DNA of 64,000 bases, taken from positions 1 to 64,000 of the forward strand of contig NZ_VWVV01000033.1 of NCBI RefSeq assembly GCF_009830945.1, given 5' to 3'. Shown piece after piece: positions 40,957 through 50,939 of the stretch; the stretch's first letter is position 1; every line of letters begins with the position of its first letter. The stretch is from Nocardiopsis sp. FR4 (GTDB taxonomy: Bacteria; Actinomycetota; Actinomycetes; Streptosporangiales; Streptosporangiaceae). Position numbers and translations under genes: made by a program. The notes under the pieces were generated by a model. The model was not told the origin of the DNA. It saw nothing but the letters and a program-made list of their open reading frames with translations, and made no database searches.

Positions 40957-41604
40957 TCAACCCGCCTTCCGGCGGACCCGCTCGGCCAGGTCGCCGTCGC
41001 GGGAGATCCGGGCCAGCCCCGCCGCGAGGGGCGCCATGTCCTCCCCCCTCACCAGCTCCGCGAGGGCGTCCCCGTCCTCGGGCAGGCCGATCTCGGCGGC
41101 GCCGGAGAGCACGTGGTCGTCGGTGTAGGGGCGCAGCCAGGGCCACACCGCCTGCGCCTCGCGGCAGAACATCGCCGCGCCCGCCGGGCCGATGCCGGGG
41201 AACTCCCGGAGCGCGGACTCCAGGCGCGCGACCTGCCGCCCGGACTCCTCCCCGAGACGGCGCAGATCACCCCGGTACTCCTCGCGCACCCGGTCGGCGC
41301 ACCGGCCGAGCCGGGTGGCGGTGCTCTCGTCGTAGCGGACGTAGCGGCCTCGGCCCAGCGCGTCGACGCGGTCCTGCCAGCTCAGCGCGACCATCCCGTC
41401 GGGTGTGGTGCCTCCCGCCCCGTTGAGCTCGCGGGCGGCCGACATCGCGATGTCGGCGGAGATGCGCGCGGACATGAGGTTCACCAGCACCAGCAGCTGC
41501 CACAGCGGCGCGGGCCCGTCGGCCATCCTGATCCCGGCCTCGGCGGCGAGGGTCCGTCCGGCCTCCTCCACCACGGCGCGGGCGACCTCGGTCTGCTCGG
41601 CCAT
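40957..41604 (-). CDS. HhH-GPD (endonuclease III-like) protein
   Basis: 215 residues. It has ARISADIAMSAARELNG, then WQDRVDALGRGRYVRYDEST, a helix-hairpin-helix FPGIGPAGAAMFCREAQAVW (about 130-150) and WPWLRPYTDD. This matches a small actinobacterial group annotated as endonuclease III/HhH-GPD-like. The catalytic Lys and Asp of DNA glycosylases cannot be placed with certainty and no iron-sulfur Cys cluster is present, so DNA repair activity is doubtful. Ends two bases past the convergent cupin fusion. Confidence 0.6.
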   Translation of the reverse strand: MAEQTEVARAVVEEAGRTLAAEAGIRMADGPAPLWQLLVLVNLMSARISADIAMSAARELNGAGGTTPDGMVALSWQDRVDALGRGRYVRYDESTATRLGRCADRVREEYRGDLRRLGEESGRQVARLESALREFPGIGPAGAAMFCREAQAVWPWLRPYTDDHVLSGAAEIGLPEDGDALAELVRGEDMAPLAAGLARISRDGDLAERVRRKAG

Positions 41605-41624
41605 CTCCGCCGCCCTCCTTCCGG

Positions 41625-41650
41625 TGTGTCCGTCACCTGTGTCCGTCACC
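41625..41650. repeat. Tandem 13-base repeat in a promoter region
   Basis: TGTGTCCGTCACC occurs twice head to tail, starting 21 bases upstream of the HhH gene. Possible regulator site made of direct repeats. Confidence 0.4.
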
Positions 41651-41704
41651 GGACCGGTACCCGGCCGGGTCGGTGACGACGCGCCCCCGAGCGAGGAATA
41701 GTCA

Positions 41705-41724
41705 CGCAAAGTAATCAATTACGG
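41705..41724. repeat. Recurring intergenic motif, copy 2
   Basis: CGCAAAGTAATCAATTACGG, closely similar to 25835-25854 and 42203-42221. Confidence 0.4.
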
Positions 41725-41817
41725 AGAGTCGGACGCGCGGGAGCCCCGGAGCGCCCCCTTCCCCCGCTCCGGGGCTCCCGGGCCGTGCCGTCCGGCCCCT
41801 CCTCTGGGACGCGCGGT

Positions 41818-42168
41818 TCAGGCGTGGCGCAGGCTGCCGCCGTTCCTGGCCGCCGCGTCGCTGTGCTGGCCCACGCTGACCGGGACCGAGTGGCGGGCCC
41901 GCCCCTTGTCGATGCCGAGGAAGCGGTTGAGGTGCCCCTTCCTGCCGACGACGAACCAGGCCACCGCCCCGAACAGCGGGAACCAGAGCACGAAGATGAT
42001 CCACAGCAGCTTGCCGCCCCCGGACGTGTTCCGGTCGGCCAGGGCCGAGATGATCGCGGCCACCACCAGTACCGCCAGGGCCACGGCGGCGAGCGCCAGG
42101 ACCACCCCCGTAGTCCCGCCCATCCAGGTGACGGCCGTCTCCGCACGGTCCGCGAGACTCGTGATCAT
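41818..42168 (-). CDS. Small PLD nuclease N-terminal-type membrane protein
   Basis: 116 residues, with helices at about 18-40 (TGVVLALAAVALAVLVVAAIIS) and 51-70 (LLWIIFVLWFPLFGAVAWFVV), followed by GRKGHLNRFLGIDKG. This is the PLDc_N pattern: a two-helix module usually before phospholipase D-like domains, here alone. ATG 42168 has GGGGGGA upstream. Function unknown. Confidence 0.75.
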   Translation of the reverse strand: MITSLADRAETAVTWMGGTTGVVLALAAVALAVLVVAAIISALADRNTSGGGKLLWIIFVLWFPLFGAVAWFVVGRKGHLNRFLGIDKGRARHSVPVSVGQHSDAAARNGGSLRHA

Positions 42169-42531
42169 GACATCCCCCCAGCAGTCTCCACTCCCGTTGT
42201 GACGCAGGGTAATCATTTCGGTATCACGTTCCCGCCATCACGTGGTTTTCGGGCGTTTCCACCAGCCTCCGCCCTGAGTTCCGATTCCACGGACCGCTCG
42301 CGATACCGCCCCCTACTATCGAGTAAGCCCCCTACCAGCGCTTTTCACTGCTTTACTGGGAACCATGGGCGAGCTTCGGCGATCTGGCAGGTTCCCTCAC
42401 CCCCTCCCTCCCGGGGTCCCCACCGGCGGCGGTGGCACCCCCGACCTCCTCTCCGTACGCACCATCGCTCCCCCCTGGGCCTCCAGAGGCGGGCACGGCA
42501 CGGGAGGCGTCGCGGCCGGAGCCCGGTGACC
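42169..42531. other. Intergenic region
   Basis: About 360 bases without a gene. It contains the third copy of the CGCARRRTAATCA motif (42203-42221) upstream of the PLDc_N gene and an unremarkable leader to the GntR gene. Confidence 0.35.
42203..42221. repeat. Recurring intergenic motif, copy 3
   Basis: CGCAGGGTAATCATTTCGG, 35 bases upstream of the minus-strand PLDc_N gene; weaker match to copies 1 and 2. Confidence 0.3.
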
Positions 42532-43275
42532 ATGAGCAGGCAACCCCGATACCTCTGGCTGGCCGACCAGCTGCGCAAACCGATCCTGAACGGGGAGATG
42601 CCGCCCGGCACGCGGCTGCCCTCCCGGACCCGGCTGGCGCGCAACCACGGGGTCAGCGAGCAGATCTCCCGTACCGCGCTGCGCCTGCTGGTCACCGAGG
42701 GGCTGGTGGAGTCGCGGCCCGGATCGGGCTACTTCGTGCGCAAGGTCCCCGAGATCTTCCGGCTCTGCCGGACCGACGCCTCCTCCGGCTCCGGCCTCGG
42801 CAGACTCCGGCGGGAGGAGGTCCGCACCGAGCAGGAGCAGTGCACCCAGCCGCTGACCTCGCGGCTGCGGCTGCGCGAGGGCGACCCGGTGTACCTCACC
42901 ACCTCGCGCGGCATGTCCGCGGAGCGGCCCGTCACCCTGCACCGGTCCTGGGAGCCCGCCGCCCTGACGGTGGGCACACTGCGCACCCCGTTCGACAGCT
43001 CGCCCGGGACCGGGCTGCTCGAACGCCTCAGCGCCGCTGGCCACCCGGTGGACCGGGTGGTGGAGGAGGTGGGAGTGCGGGCCCTGCGCGACTGCGAGGC
43101 CTCCCTGCTCGGCTCGGCTCCCGGCGTACCCGTGCTGGTGGTGGAGCGGACCCACTACAGCGGGAACCGGCCGGTGGAGACCTCCGACCTCATCGGGTCG
43201 ACCGAGCAGTGTCGCTTTCTCTACAAACTGACCCTGGCCCGGCCCCGGCGGCCCGGCGACCCGCGGCGGTGCTGA
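42532..43275 (+). CDS. GntR/HutC-family regulator with UTRA domain
   Basis: 247 residues. Winged helix 1-70 (YLWLADQLRKPILNGEMPPG, SRTRLARNHGVSEQISRTAL, GLVESRPGSGYFVRK). UTRA-type ligand domain about 95-235 (PLTSRLRLREGDPVYLTTSRG, EVGVRALRDCEASLLG, VPVLVVERTHYSGNRPVE). Such regulators sense sugars or amino acid derivatives. No obvious target gene next to it. Start ATG 42532. Convergent with asd. Confidence 0.85.
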   Translation: MSRQPRYLWLADQLRKPILNGEMPPGTRLPSRTRLARNHGVSEQISRTALRLLVTEGLVESRPGSGYFVRKVPEIFRLCRTDASSGSGLGRLRREEVRTEQEQCTQPLTSRLRLREGDPVYLTTSRGMSAERPVTLHRSWEPAALTVGTLRTPFDSSPGTGLLERLSAAGHPVDRVVEEVGVRALRDCEASLLGSAPGVPVLVVERTHYSGNRPVETSDLIGSTEQCRFLYKLTLARPRRPGDPRRC

Positions 43276-43278
43276 ACG

Positions 43279-43308
43279 CGGAGGGGGAGGCGGCCGCCTC
43301 CCCCTCCG
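43279..43308. terminator. Bidirectional terminator between GntR and asd
   Basis: CGGAGGGGGAGGCGG followed immediately by its perfect complement, between two convergent stops (43275 and 43318). Confidence 0.75.
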
Positions 43309-43317
43309 GTCACGGGG

Positions 43318-44375
43318 TCAGGCCTGGGTGAACTCCCGGGCCACGACCTCGGCGATCTGGGCGGTGTTCAGCGCGGCGCCCTTGCGCAGGTTGTCCCCGC
43401 ACAGGAACAGGTCCAGCGACCTCGGGTCGTCCAGCGACTGGCGGATGCGGCCGACCCAGGTCGGGTCGGTGCCCACGACGTCGGCCGGGGTCGGGAACTC
43501 GCCGTTGGCCGGATCGTCCTGGACCACGACGCCCTCGGCGGAACCGAGCAGCTGGCGGGCGGCGTCGGCGGTCACCTCCTCGGCGAAGGTCGCGTGCACG
43601 GCCAGCGCGTGGGTGGTGATCACCGGAACGCGGACGCAGGTGGCCGAGACGCGCAGGTCGGGCAGGCCCAGGATCTTGCGGGACTCGTTGCGGACCTTCA
43701 GCTCCTCGGAGGACCAGCCGCCGTCCTTGAGCGAGCCCGCCCACGGCACGACGTTGTAGGCCAGCGGAGCCGGGAACGGGCCCAGCTCACCGACGGCGGC
43801 GCGCACGTCGCCCGCCTTGTCGCCGAGGCTGCGGTCGGCGCCGGCCTTGGCCATCTGGTCGCGCAGGGTGTCGATGCCCTCCTGGCCGGCGCCGGAGGCG
43901 GCCTGGTAGGAGGAGACCACCAGGTCGGTGACGCCGTAGGCGCGGTGCAGGGCACCGATGGCCACGATCATCGACAGGGTGGTGCAGTTGGGGTTGCTGA
44001 TGATACCGCGCGGGCGGTTGCGGACCTGGTCCGCGTTGACCTCGGGCACCACGAGCGGAACGTCGGGGTCCATGCGGAAGGCGCCGGAGTTGTCGACGGC
44101 CACCGCGCCGCGGGCGGCGGCGACCGGGGCCCACTCCTTGGAGACCTCGTCGGGGACGTCGAACATGGCGACGTCGACGCCGTCGAAGACCTCAGGCGCC
44201 AGGGCCTGGACCACCACGTCCTCGCCGCGCACGCGCAGGACCTTGCCCGCGCTGCGCGGGGAGGCCACGAGGCGGATCTCGCCCCAGACGTTCTCGCGCT
44301 GGGTCAGGATGTCCAGCATCACGGTGCCGACGGCGCCGGTGGCGCCGACGACGGCCAGGGTGGGAAGACGGTTGC

Positions 44376-44379
<4 letters not shown>
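43318..44379 (-). CDS. asd: Aspartate-semialdehyde dehydrogenase
   Basis: 353 residues. NADP-binding start TLAVVGATGAVGTVML (7-22), active-site Cys132 in ISNPNCTTLSM, and GAGQEGIDTLRDQM. It reduces aspartyl phosphate to aspartate semialdehyde, the branch point to lysine/diaminopimelate, threonine and methionine. The start overlaps the lysC stop by four bases (ATGA), forming the classical lysC-asd operon. Confidence 0.96.
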
Positions 44380-45647
<1,268 letters not shown>

Positions 45648-45826
45648 GATCGATGCTCCTGAGGAGTTGGGATCAAGACAATGAAATGGAGTGTAGCCAG
45701 CGACGTCCTCGTCGACCCCGTCCAACCTGCGGCGGGAGGGCGTGGCGTCTTGACACACCAGCGCTCGGGCTTACCCGGTCAGACGGAGGTTACTCATGTT
45801 TCGCCGAGATCAACGGCGAATGTGAG

Positions 45827-46426
45827 CTAGAACTCCAGGCTGCGGCGCCCCTCGAAGGCGCGGCCGAGGGTGACCTCGTCGGCGTACTCCAGGTCGCCGC
45901 CCACGGGCAGGCCGCTGGCCAGACGGGTCACCTTCAACCCCATGGGTTTGACCAGCCGCGCCAGATAGGTCGCGGTGGCCTCCCCCTCCAGGTTGGGGTC
46001 CGTGGCCAGGATCAGCTCCGTGACCTGGCCGTCGGCCAGACGGGTCATGAGTTCCTTGATGCGCAGGTCGTCGGGGCCCACACCCTCGATGGGGCTGATG
46101 GCGCCGCCCAGGACGTGGTAGCGGCCCCGGAACTCGCGGGTGCGCTCGATGGCGACGACGTCCTTGGACTCCTCGACCACGCAGATGACGGCGGGGTCGC
46201 GGCGGGCGTCGCGGCAGATGCGGCAGCGCTCCTCCTCGGCGACGTTGCCGCAGACCTCGCAGAAGCGCACCTTCTCCTTGACCTCGACCAGCGCGTTGAC
46301 GAGGCGTTTGACGTCCGCGTGCTCGGCGGACAGCAGGTGGAAGGCGATGCGCTGCGCACTTTTCGGACCGACGCCGGGCAGCCGCCCGAGCTCGTCGATC
46401 AGATTCTGCACCGCGCCTTCGTACAT
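45827..46426 (-). CDS. recR: Recombination protein RecR
   Basis: 199 residues. Helix-hairpin-helix LGRLPGVGPKSAQRIAFHLL (13-32), zinc finger CEVCGNVAEEERCRIC (56-71) and Toprim domain VICVVEESKDVVAIERTREF (80 onward), complete to the conserved Walker-like end. It acts with RecF/RecO to load RecA on gaps. Standard length. Confidence 0.97.
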   Translation of the reverse strand: MYEGAVQNLIDELGRLPGVGPKSAQRIAFHLLSAEHADVKRLVNALVEVKEKVRFCEVCGNVAEEERCRICRDARRDPAVICVVEESKDVVAIERTREFRGRYHVLGGAISPIEGVGPDDLRIKELMTRLADGQVTELILATDPNLEGEATATYLARLVKPMGLKVTRLASGLPVGGDLEYADEVTLGRAFEGRRSLEF

Positions 46427-46629
46427 CGCCTACCCACCAGGTCGGACCGGTTGTCGGGGCGGTCCGTCTCCCCATGACCCCACCGTATCCGCAGCGGCGA
46501 CCCGCACGGTACACCGGTTCCGGAATCGGGACCGGCCCGGAGCGCCCCGGAGGGCGCCCGGACCGGCGGGTCCGCGACCGCGTGCCGCGCCGCGGGCGGC
46601 GGGGCCGGATGCGGGGAGGAGGCGTGGGT

Positions 46630-46980
46630 CTAGAAGCCGGGGAGGCCGCCGGGCATCCCGCCGCCCAGACCCTCGGCGAGCGGGCCCATCTTCTCCTGCT
46701 GGAGCCGCTCCACCTGAGCCTCGGCGTCGCGGATAGCCGCCAGGACCAGGTCGGCGACGGTCTGGGCGCTCTCCTCGGCATCGCTGGTGTCGATGGCCCG
46801 GGCGTCCACGGTGATGTCCTCCACCTGCCCGCGCCCGCTCAGTTTGACCTTGACCAGGCCCCCGCCGGAGGTGCCCTCGACCTCGGCCTCCTCCAGCGCC
46901 TGCTGGGCCTGCGCGAGCTGCTGCTGCATCTGCTGGGCCTGCTGGAGCAGGGCCTGCATGTCCATTCCGCCAGGGTTCAC
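46630..46980 (-). CDS. ybaB: YbaB/EbfC family nucleoid-associated protein
   Basis: 116 residues from GTG 46980, with GAGGAG six bases upstream. MDMQALLQQAQQMQQQLAQA, VEGTSGGGLVKVKLSGRGQV and DLVLAAIRDAEAQVERLQQE are diagnostic. YbaB dimers bind DNA and usually sit between dnaX and recR. Here recR lies downstream but a MerR gene, not dnaX, is directly upstream; dnaX is 4 kb away, so the usual dnaX-ybaB-recR cluster has been split by insertion of merR, an old yellow enzyme and others. Confidence 0.95.
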   Translation of the reverse strand: MNPGGMDMQALLQQAQQMQQQLAQAQQALEEAEVEGTSGGGLVKVKLSGRGQVEDITVDARAIDTSDAEESAQTVADLVLAAIRDAEAQVERLQQEKMGPLAEGLGGGMPGGLPGF

Positions 46981-47453
46981 GGCCGTCTCCTCGCCGCACT
47001 CGTGGTGCTGGTTCTCGGTGTCGTGTCGCTGTTTCTGTGAGCGTAACCGGTCATCGGCACACGTGCGGGCGCCCCGGGAGGAGCGGCGTCGCGGGTACCG
47101 GTGCCGCGGGCGCCGGCATCGCGGATCACCGCGTCCAACGCGTCCCGGGTCCGCTCCATCTGACGGACGGCGTCGTCGACGCGCTCCCGCTCGGCCCGGA
47201 GCCAGTCCAGCAGGTCGGGCGCGGGGTCGCCGCGCTCCTGGGCGTACATGCACGGCAGGAGCTCGCGCACCGTGTCGCTGTTGAGGCCCGCCGAGAACAG
47301 GCACTGGATGCGATCGACCCGTTCGGGGGCCTCCTCCCCGTACTCGCGGTGCCCGCCCGCGGTGCGGGTCGAGGACAGCAGCCCCTGCTCCTCGTAGTAG
47401 CGCAGTGAACGGGTGCTGACCCCGGTCCGCCGCGACAGCTCACCGATGCGCAC
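46977..47453 (-). CDS. MerR-family transcriptional regulator
   Basis: 158 residues. HTH IGELSRRTGVSTRSLRYYEEQGLL (2-26), then RTAGGHREYGEEAPERVDRI, a dimerisation coiled coil (ERERVDDAVRQMERTRDALD) and a low-complexity tail that runs into ybaB. No metal-binding Cys pair, so it is not a mercury or copper sensor; Cys61-type organic or oxidant sensing is possible. GTG 47453 has GGGAGG four bases upstream; GTG 47477 is an alternative. The stop overlaps the ybaB start. It is divergent from the old yellow enzyme gene that it probably controls. Confidence 0.85.
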   Translation of the reverse strand: MRIGELSRRTGVSTRSLRYYEEQGLLSSTRTAGGHREYGEEAPERVDRIQCLFSAGLNSDTVRELLPCMYAQERGDPAPDLLDWLRAERERVDDAVRQMERTRDALDAVIRDAGARGTGTRDAAPPGAPARVPMTGYAHRNSDTTPRTSTTSAARRRP

Positions 47454-47483
47454 CGCACCTCCCGTGACGTGTACCACAAGGAC

Positions 47484-47514
47484 TTGAAACTGACATGGAT
47501 GTCAGATTTTACGC
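47484..47514 (+). promoter_or_regulatory. MerR-type promoter of the old yellow enzyme gene
   Basis: A -35 box TTGAAA (47484-47489), an operator dyad CTGACAT-GG-ATGTCAG (47490-47505) and a -10-like TTACGC near 47509-47514. The 19-base spacer with an embedded palindrome is the hallmark of MerR-activated promoters. Confidence 0.7.
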
Positions 47515-47521
47515 TCGGCCC

Positions 47522-48676
47522 ATGAACACGACAAGCACCGCGTACACCGCCTCCACCGCACCGGCGAACGTCCTGCTCGACGGCTACGCCCTGCCCGCCC
47601 TGACCCTGCCCAACCGGGTCGTCATGGCCCCCCTGACCCGCCTGCGCGCGGACCGCCGGGCCGTCCCCCAGCCGGTGATGGCCGAGTACTACGCCCAACG
47701 CGCCGGGGCCGGACTGATCATCTCCGAGGGCATCGCCCCGAGCGTGGCCGGACAGCAGCACCTCACCCAGCCCGGGCTGTTCACCGAGGAGCAGGTCGCG
47801 GCCTGGCGCCGGGTCACCCGCGCCGTGCACGCCGCGGGAGGCCGGATCTTCGCCCAGATCATGCACGCCGGACGCAACAGCCACCCGGCCAACCGGCTGG
47901 ACGGCAGTACGCCCCTGGCTCCCTCGGCGGTACGCGCCCCCGGACTGCTGCACACCCTCGACCGCAAGGTGGAGACCGTGCTCCCGCGCGCGATGACCCT
48001 CGCCGAGGTCCGCCAGGCGGTCGCCGACCACGCCGACGCGGCGCGCGCCGCGCTGCGGGCGGGCTTCGACGGGGTGGAGGTCCACGGCGCCAACAGCTAC
48101 CTGCCGCACCAGTTCCTCGCCGACAACACCAACCTGCGCACGGACCGCTACGGCGGCGACGCGGTCGGGCGGATCCGGTTCGCCGTCGAGGTCACCGAGG
48201 CGGTGGCCGACGCGGTCGGCGCCGAGAGGGTGGGGCTGCGCATCGCACCGGGCAACCCGGAGGGCGGGATGGTCGAGCGCGACCCGGCGCCCGTCTACCG
48301 GCGGCTGCTGGCCGCGCTGGACCCGCTGGGCCTGGCCTACCTGCACGTGACCGACAATCCGGTCTACCCGGCCCTGGCGGATCTGCGCCCGCGCTGGAGC
48401 GGAACCCTGGTCGGCAACACCGGCGAGCACGAGGAGACCACCCCCCTGACCGCCGCCCGGCTGGTGTCGGACGGCCTCGCGGACCTGGTGTCGGTGGGGC
48501 GCCCCTACATCTCCAACCCGGACGCGGTCGAGCGGATCGCCGCCGGGGTGCCGTGGGCGCCGATCCGCGAGCGGAACTTCCACTACACCTCCGGCCCCCG
48601 GGGCTACGTGGACTACCCGCGCCACGACGCCCCGGACGGGGCCCGTGACCAGGAAGAAGGCCAACGGTGCCGTTAA
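47522..48676 (+). CDS. Old yellow enzyme family NADH:flavin oxidoreductase
   Basis: 384 residues, single FMN-binding TIM barrel. LPNRVVMAPLTRLRAD, the catalytic FAQIMHAGRNSHP (HxxN region near 110-118), EVHGANSYLPHQFLADNTNLRTDRYG (about 190-213) and LVSVGRPYISNPDAVERI are typical of OPR/NemA/YqjM-type ene reductases that reduce activated C=C bonds or nitro groups. The start follows the MerR-type promoter closely. An Asp/Arg-rich tail of about 20 residues is present. Confidence 0.92.
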   Translation: MNTTSTAYTASTAPANVLLDGYALPALTLPNRVVMAPLTRLRADRRAVPQPVMAEYYAQRAGAGLIISEGIAPSVAGQQHLTQPGLFTEEQVAAWRRVTRAVHAAGGRIFAQIMHAGRNSHPANRLDGSTPLAPSAVRAPGLLHTLDRKVETVLPRAMTLAEVRQAVADHADAARAALRAGFDGVEVHGANSYLPHQFLADNTNLRTDRYGGDAVGRIRFAVEVTEAVADAVGAERVGLRIAPGNPEGGMVERDPAPVYRRLLAALDPLGLAYLHVTDNPVYPALADLRPRWSGTLVGNTGEHEETTPLTAARLVSDGLADLVSVGRPYISNPDAVERIAAGVPWAPIRERNFHYTSGPRGYVDYPRHDAPDGARDQEEGQRCR

Positions 48677-48775
48677 CGTCGCTCTCGGTTGAAATGGTGT
48701 TCCGCGGGGCACAAAAGTCCCGGTAGTGCCCTCGGGTGCTGCCGCAACCGCTGAGAGCCACGGGGGACTGAGGAC

Positions 48776-49936
48776 GTGTTGACCGCCAGAGAGCGCCACT
48801 CGGCGCTGGTCGAGGCGATGATCGCGGACGGCACACTAACCGACGCCGCCCTCATCACCACGTTCCGCTCGGTCCCCCGGCACCGCTTCATCCCCGAGAC
48901 CGGTGCGCTGACCTCCTACGGAACCGCCCTCAACGCCAACAGCAACCCGGAGCGGTGGCTCGCGGCCATCTACGCCGACAACGCCATCGTCACCCAGGTC
49001 GAGGCCCCCGGCGCCCTCGGCCACCGCTCCCCCGAGCCCCGGGCCGAGGCGGCCCGGGCGGAGGGCGTGACCTCGTGCAGCTCGGCTCCCACGGTCCTGG
49101 CCCGGCTGCTGGAGTTGGCCGACCTGGCCAACGGACAGCGGGTACTGGAGGTGGGCACCGGCACCGGGTGGAACACGGCGCTGCTGGCGCACCGGCTGGG
49201 CGACGGGGCCGTCACCTCGCTGGAGATCGAACCCCACGTGGCCGGTGCCGCCCGGGAGGCCCTCCGCACGGAGGGCTACTCCCCCGCGGTGCACGTGGCC
49301 GACGGGTACGGGGGCTATCCGCCCGACGCGCCCTACGACCGGGTCGTCTCCGCCTGCGGGCTGCGGCGGCTGCCGCCCGCGTGGCTGGAGCAGCTGCGCC
49401 CGGACGGCCTGGTGGTCTGCCCGTGGGGGCTGCTGGAGGGCGCCGGGGTGCTCGCGCGCCTGGAGTGCCCCGGGGACGGTTCGGCGCGGGGCGGCTTCCA
49501 CGGCGGGGTGGGGTTCGTGCCGCTGCGCGTGCCCGGCCGGACGACCGAGCCGGTGCGCGACGCGGGGCAGCAGCCCGACGAGTACCGGCTCACCCAGGAG
49601 GACCCGGTGGCGCCGCTGCTGGCCTTCCCGTCGGCCTTCGCGCTGTCGGTCATGGTCCCGGACTGGCGGGTGCGGCGGCGGTGGATCGGAACCGGTTCGG
49701 GCGTGTGGGTGTGCGACGCGGAGGGCCTCTCCTGGGTGCGCGTGTACCCCTACGGCACCTCGTGGATGATCGAGCAGGGCGGTCCCCGCAGCATCTGGGA
49801 CGAGTTCGAGGAGGCCCTGCGCCTGTGGGGGGAGCTGGGCGAGCCGCAGCCGGACCGGTTCGGGCTGTCGGTGGAGCCCGACGGCGCGCACCGGGTGTGG
49901 CTGGACTCCCCCGACGGCCGGAACTGGCCGGTGTGA
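48776..49936 (+). CDS. Second PIMT-like O-methyltransferase
   Basis: 386 residues, start GTG 48776. Motif I VLEVGTGTGWNTALLA, the preceding SSAPTVLARLLELADL, then VTSLEIEPHVAGAA, ADGYGGYPPDAPYDRVVS and a long C-terminal extension (about 200 residues). It is related to the methyltransferase at 22062-23240 and to L-isoaspartyl methyltransferases linked to RiPP (FxLD, LanSa) systems. No precursor peptide gene or ATP-grasp gene lies next to it. It may act as a repair-type or RiPP methyltransferase; the sequence does not decide. Confidence 0.75.
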   Translation: MLTARERHSALVEAMIADGTLTDAALITTFRSVPRHRFIPETGALTSYGTALNANSNPERWLAAIYADNAIVTQVEAPGALGHRSPEPRAEAARAEGVTSCSSAPTVLARLLELADLANGQRVLEVGTGTGWNTALLAHRLGDGAVTSLEIEPHVAGAAREALRTEGYSPAVHVADGYGGYPPDAPYDRVVSACGLRRLPPAWLEQLRPDGLVVCPWGLLEGAGVLARLECPGDGSARGGFHGGVGFVPLRVPGRTTEPVRDAGQQPDEYRLTQEDPVAPLLAFPSAFALSVMVPDWRVRRRWIGTGSGVWVCDAEGLSWVRVYPYGTSWMIEQGGPRSIWDEFEEALRLWGELGEPQPDRFGLSVEPDGAHRVWLDSPDGRNWPV

Positions 49937-49940
49937 GCAC

Positions 49941-49964
49941 CGGCGGCCCCGGCCGGGGCCGCCG
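49941..49964. terminator. Bidirectional terminator
   Basis: CGGCGGCCCCGG followed directly by its perfect complement, between the convergent methyltransferase and DUF6243 genes. Confidence 0.7.
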
Positions 49965-49972
49965 CCGCGGGC

Positions 49973-50176
49973 TCACTTCGCCTTGTCGGCGCTTTCCGTG
50001 CTCTCGGTCTCGGGGGCGTTGCGCTCCCGCAGCTTGCGCAGGAGGTCCTGTTTGCGCTGTACGGCGTCAGCGCTGGGACCACCCTTCATGCCGCCCTTGC
50101 CCCCGCGGAGCGCGGAGCGGGAGACTGTGGTGCGCTGTCCGCCCATGCCGAGAAGGTTGTCGCTGTTCCTGGCCAC
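49973..50176 (-). CDS. DUF6243-like small protein
   Basis: 67 residues from GTG 50176, which has a strong AGGAGGT four bases upstream. The sequence ARNSDNLLGMGGQRTTVSRS and QRKQDLLRKLRERN matches small conserved actinomycete proteins (DUF6243). Highly charged, no membrane segment; possibly ribosome- or nucleic-acid-associated, but nothing is known. Divergent from tetR. Confidence 0.75.
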   Translation of the reverse strand: MARNSDNLLGMGGQRTTVSRSALRGGKGGMKGGPSADAVQRKQDLLRKLRERNAPETESTESADKAK

Positions 50177-50255
50177 GCGGACCTCCTTTCCCTCCGGGCG
50201 GGCCAGCCGGGCCCCGCCGCGATCAAACCTGACCTCCGAAGGATACCCCTCGCAA

Positions 50256-50271
50256 GACGATACGTCTCGTC
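50256..50271. promoter_or_regulatory. Possible TetR operator
   Basis: GACGA-TACGTC-TCGTC dyad (50256-50271), 27 bases upstream of the TetR start. Autoregulation is plausible. Confidence 0.4.
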
Positions 50272-50297
50272 CTTTTTCAGCGGCTACCGTGACAGGT

Positions 50298-50939
50298 ATG
50301 GCACAGAGCACCGCACAGGAAGAGACCCGGGCCCGCCGCGGCCCCAACCCCCGGCGCCGCAGCGAGCGCGCGCGGCGCGCCGTCCTGGACGCCGCCGCCG
50401 AACTGCTCGGCGAGGTCGGCTACGCCAGGCTGACGGTGGAGGCGATCGCCGCCCGGGCGGGCGTCGGCAAGCAGACGATCTACCGCTGGTGGCCCTCCAA
50501 GGCCGCGGTGGTCTTCGACGTGTTCACGGCGCTGACCGGATCGGCCGCCGGGGAGCCCTTCCCCGACACCGGCGACCTGACCGCGGACCTGCGGACGGTG
50601 CTGCGCGCCACGGTGGACGAGTTCGCCGTCCCGGCGATGGACCGGACCATGCGGGCGTTCACCGCCGAGATGCAGGGCGACCCGGACCTGGCCGAGGCCG
50701 TGAACGAGCGGTTGGTCCGGCCCAACACCGAGGCGCTCAAGGACCGTCTGCGCTCGGCCGCGGCCGCGGGCGAACTGGACCCGGAGGCCGACCTGGAACT
50801 GGCCGCGGACCTGATCAACGGGGCTCTCCACCACCGCTGGCTGCTGCGCACCGCGCCGCTGACCCACGCGTACGCGGACGCGCTGGTGGACACGGTGCTG
50901 CGGGCCCTGCGTCCCCGGAACCGGAAGGCCCGGGACTAA
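50298..50939 (+). CDS. TetR-family transcriptional regulator
   Basis: 213 residues. HTH about 38-62 (LTVEAIAARAGVGKQTIYRWWPSK) preceded by RRAVLDAAAELLGEVGYARL. C-terminal TetR_C_11-type ligand domain (LRTVLRATVDEFAVPAMDRT, ELAADLINGALHHRWLLR). Targets not visible; the divergent DUF6243 gene is a candidate. The stop overlaps the dnaX stop by four bases, convergent. Confidence 0.88.
   Translation: MAQSTAQEETRARRGPNPRRRSERARRAVLDAAAELLGEVGYARLTVEAIAARAGVGKQTIYRWWPSKAAVVFDVFTALTGSAAGEPFPDTGDLTADLRTVLRATVDEFAVPAMDRTMRAFTAEMQGDPDLAEAVNERLVRPNTEALKDRLRSAAAAGELDPEADLELAADLINGALHHRWLLRTAPLTHAYADALVDTVLRALRPRNRKARD

Noticed and set aside
45648..45826. Leader of lysC examined for a lysine riboswitch
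   Set aside because: Too short and without the conserved helices of a lysine riboswitch.
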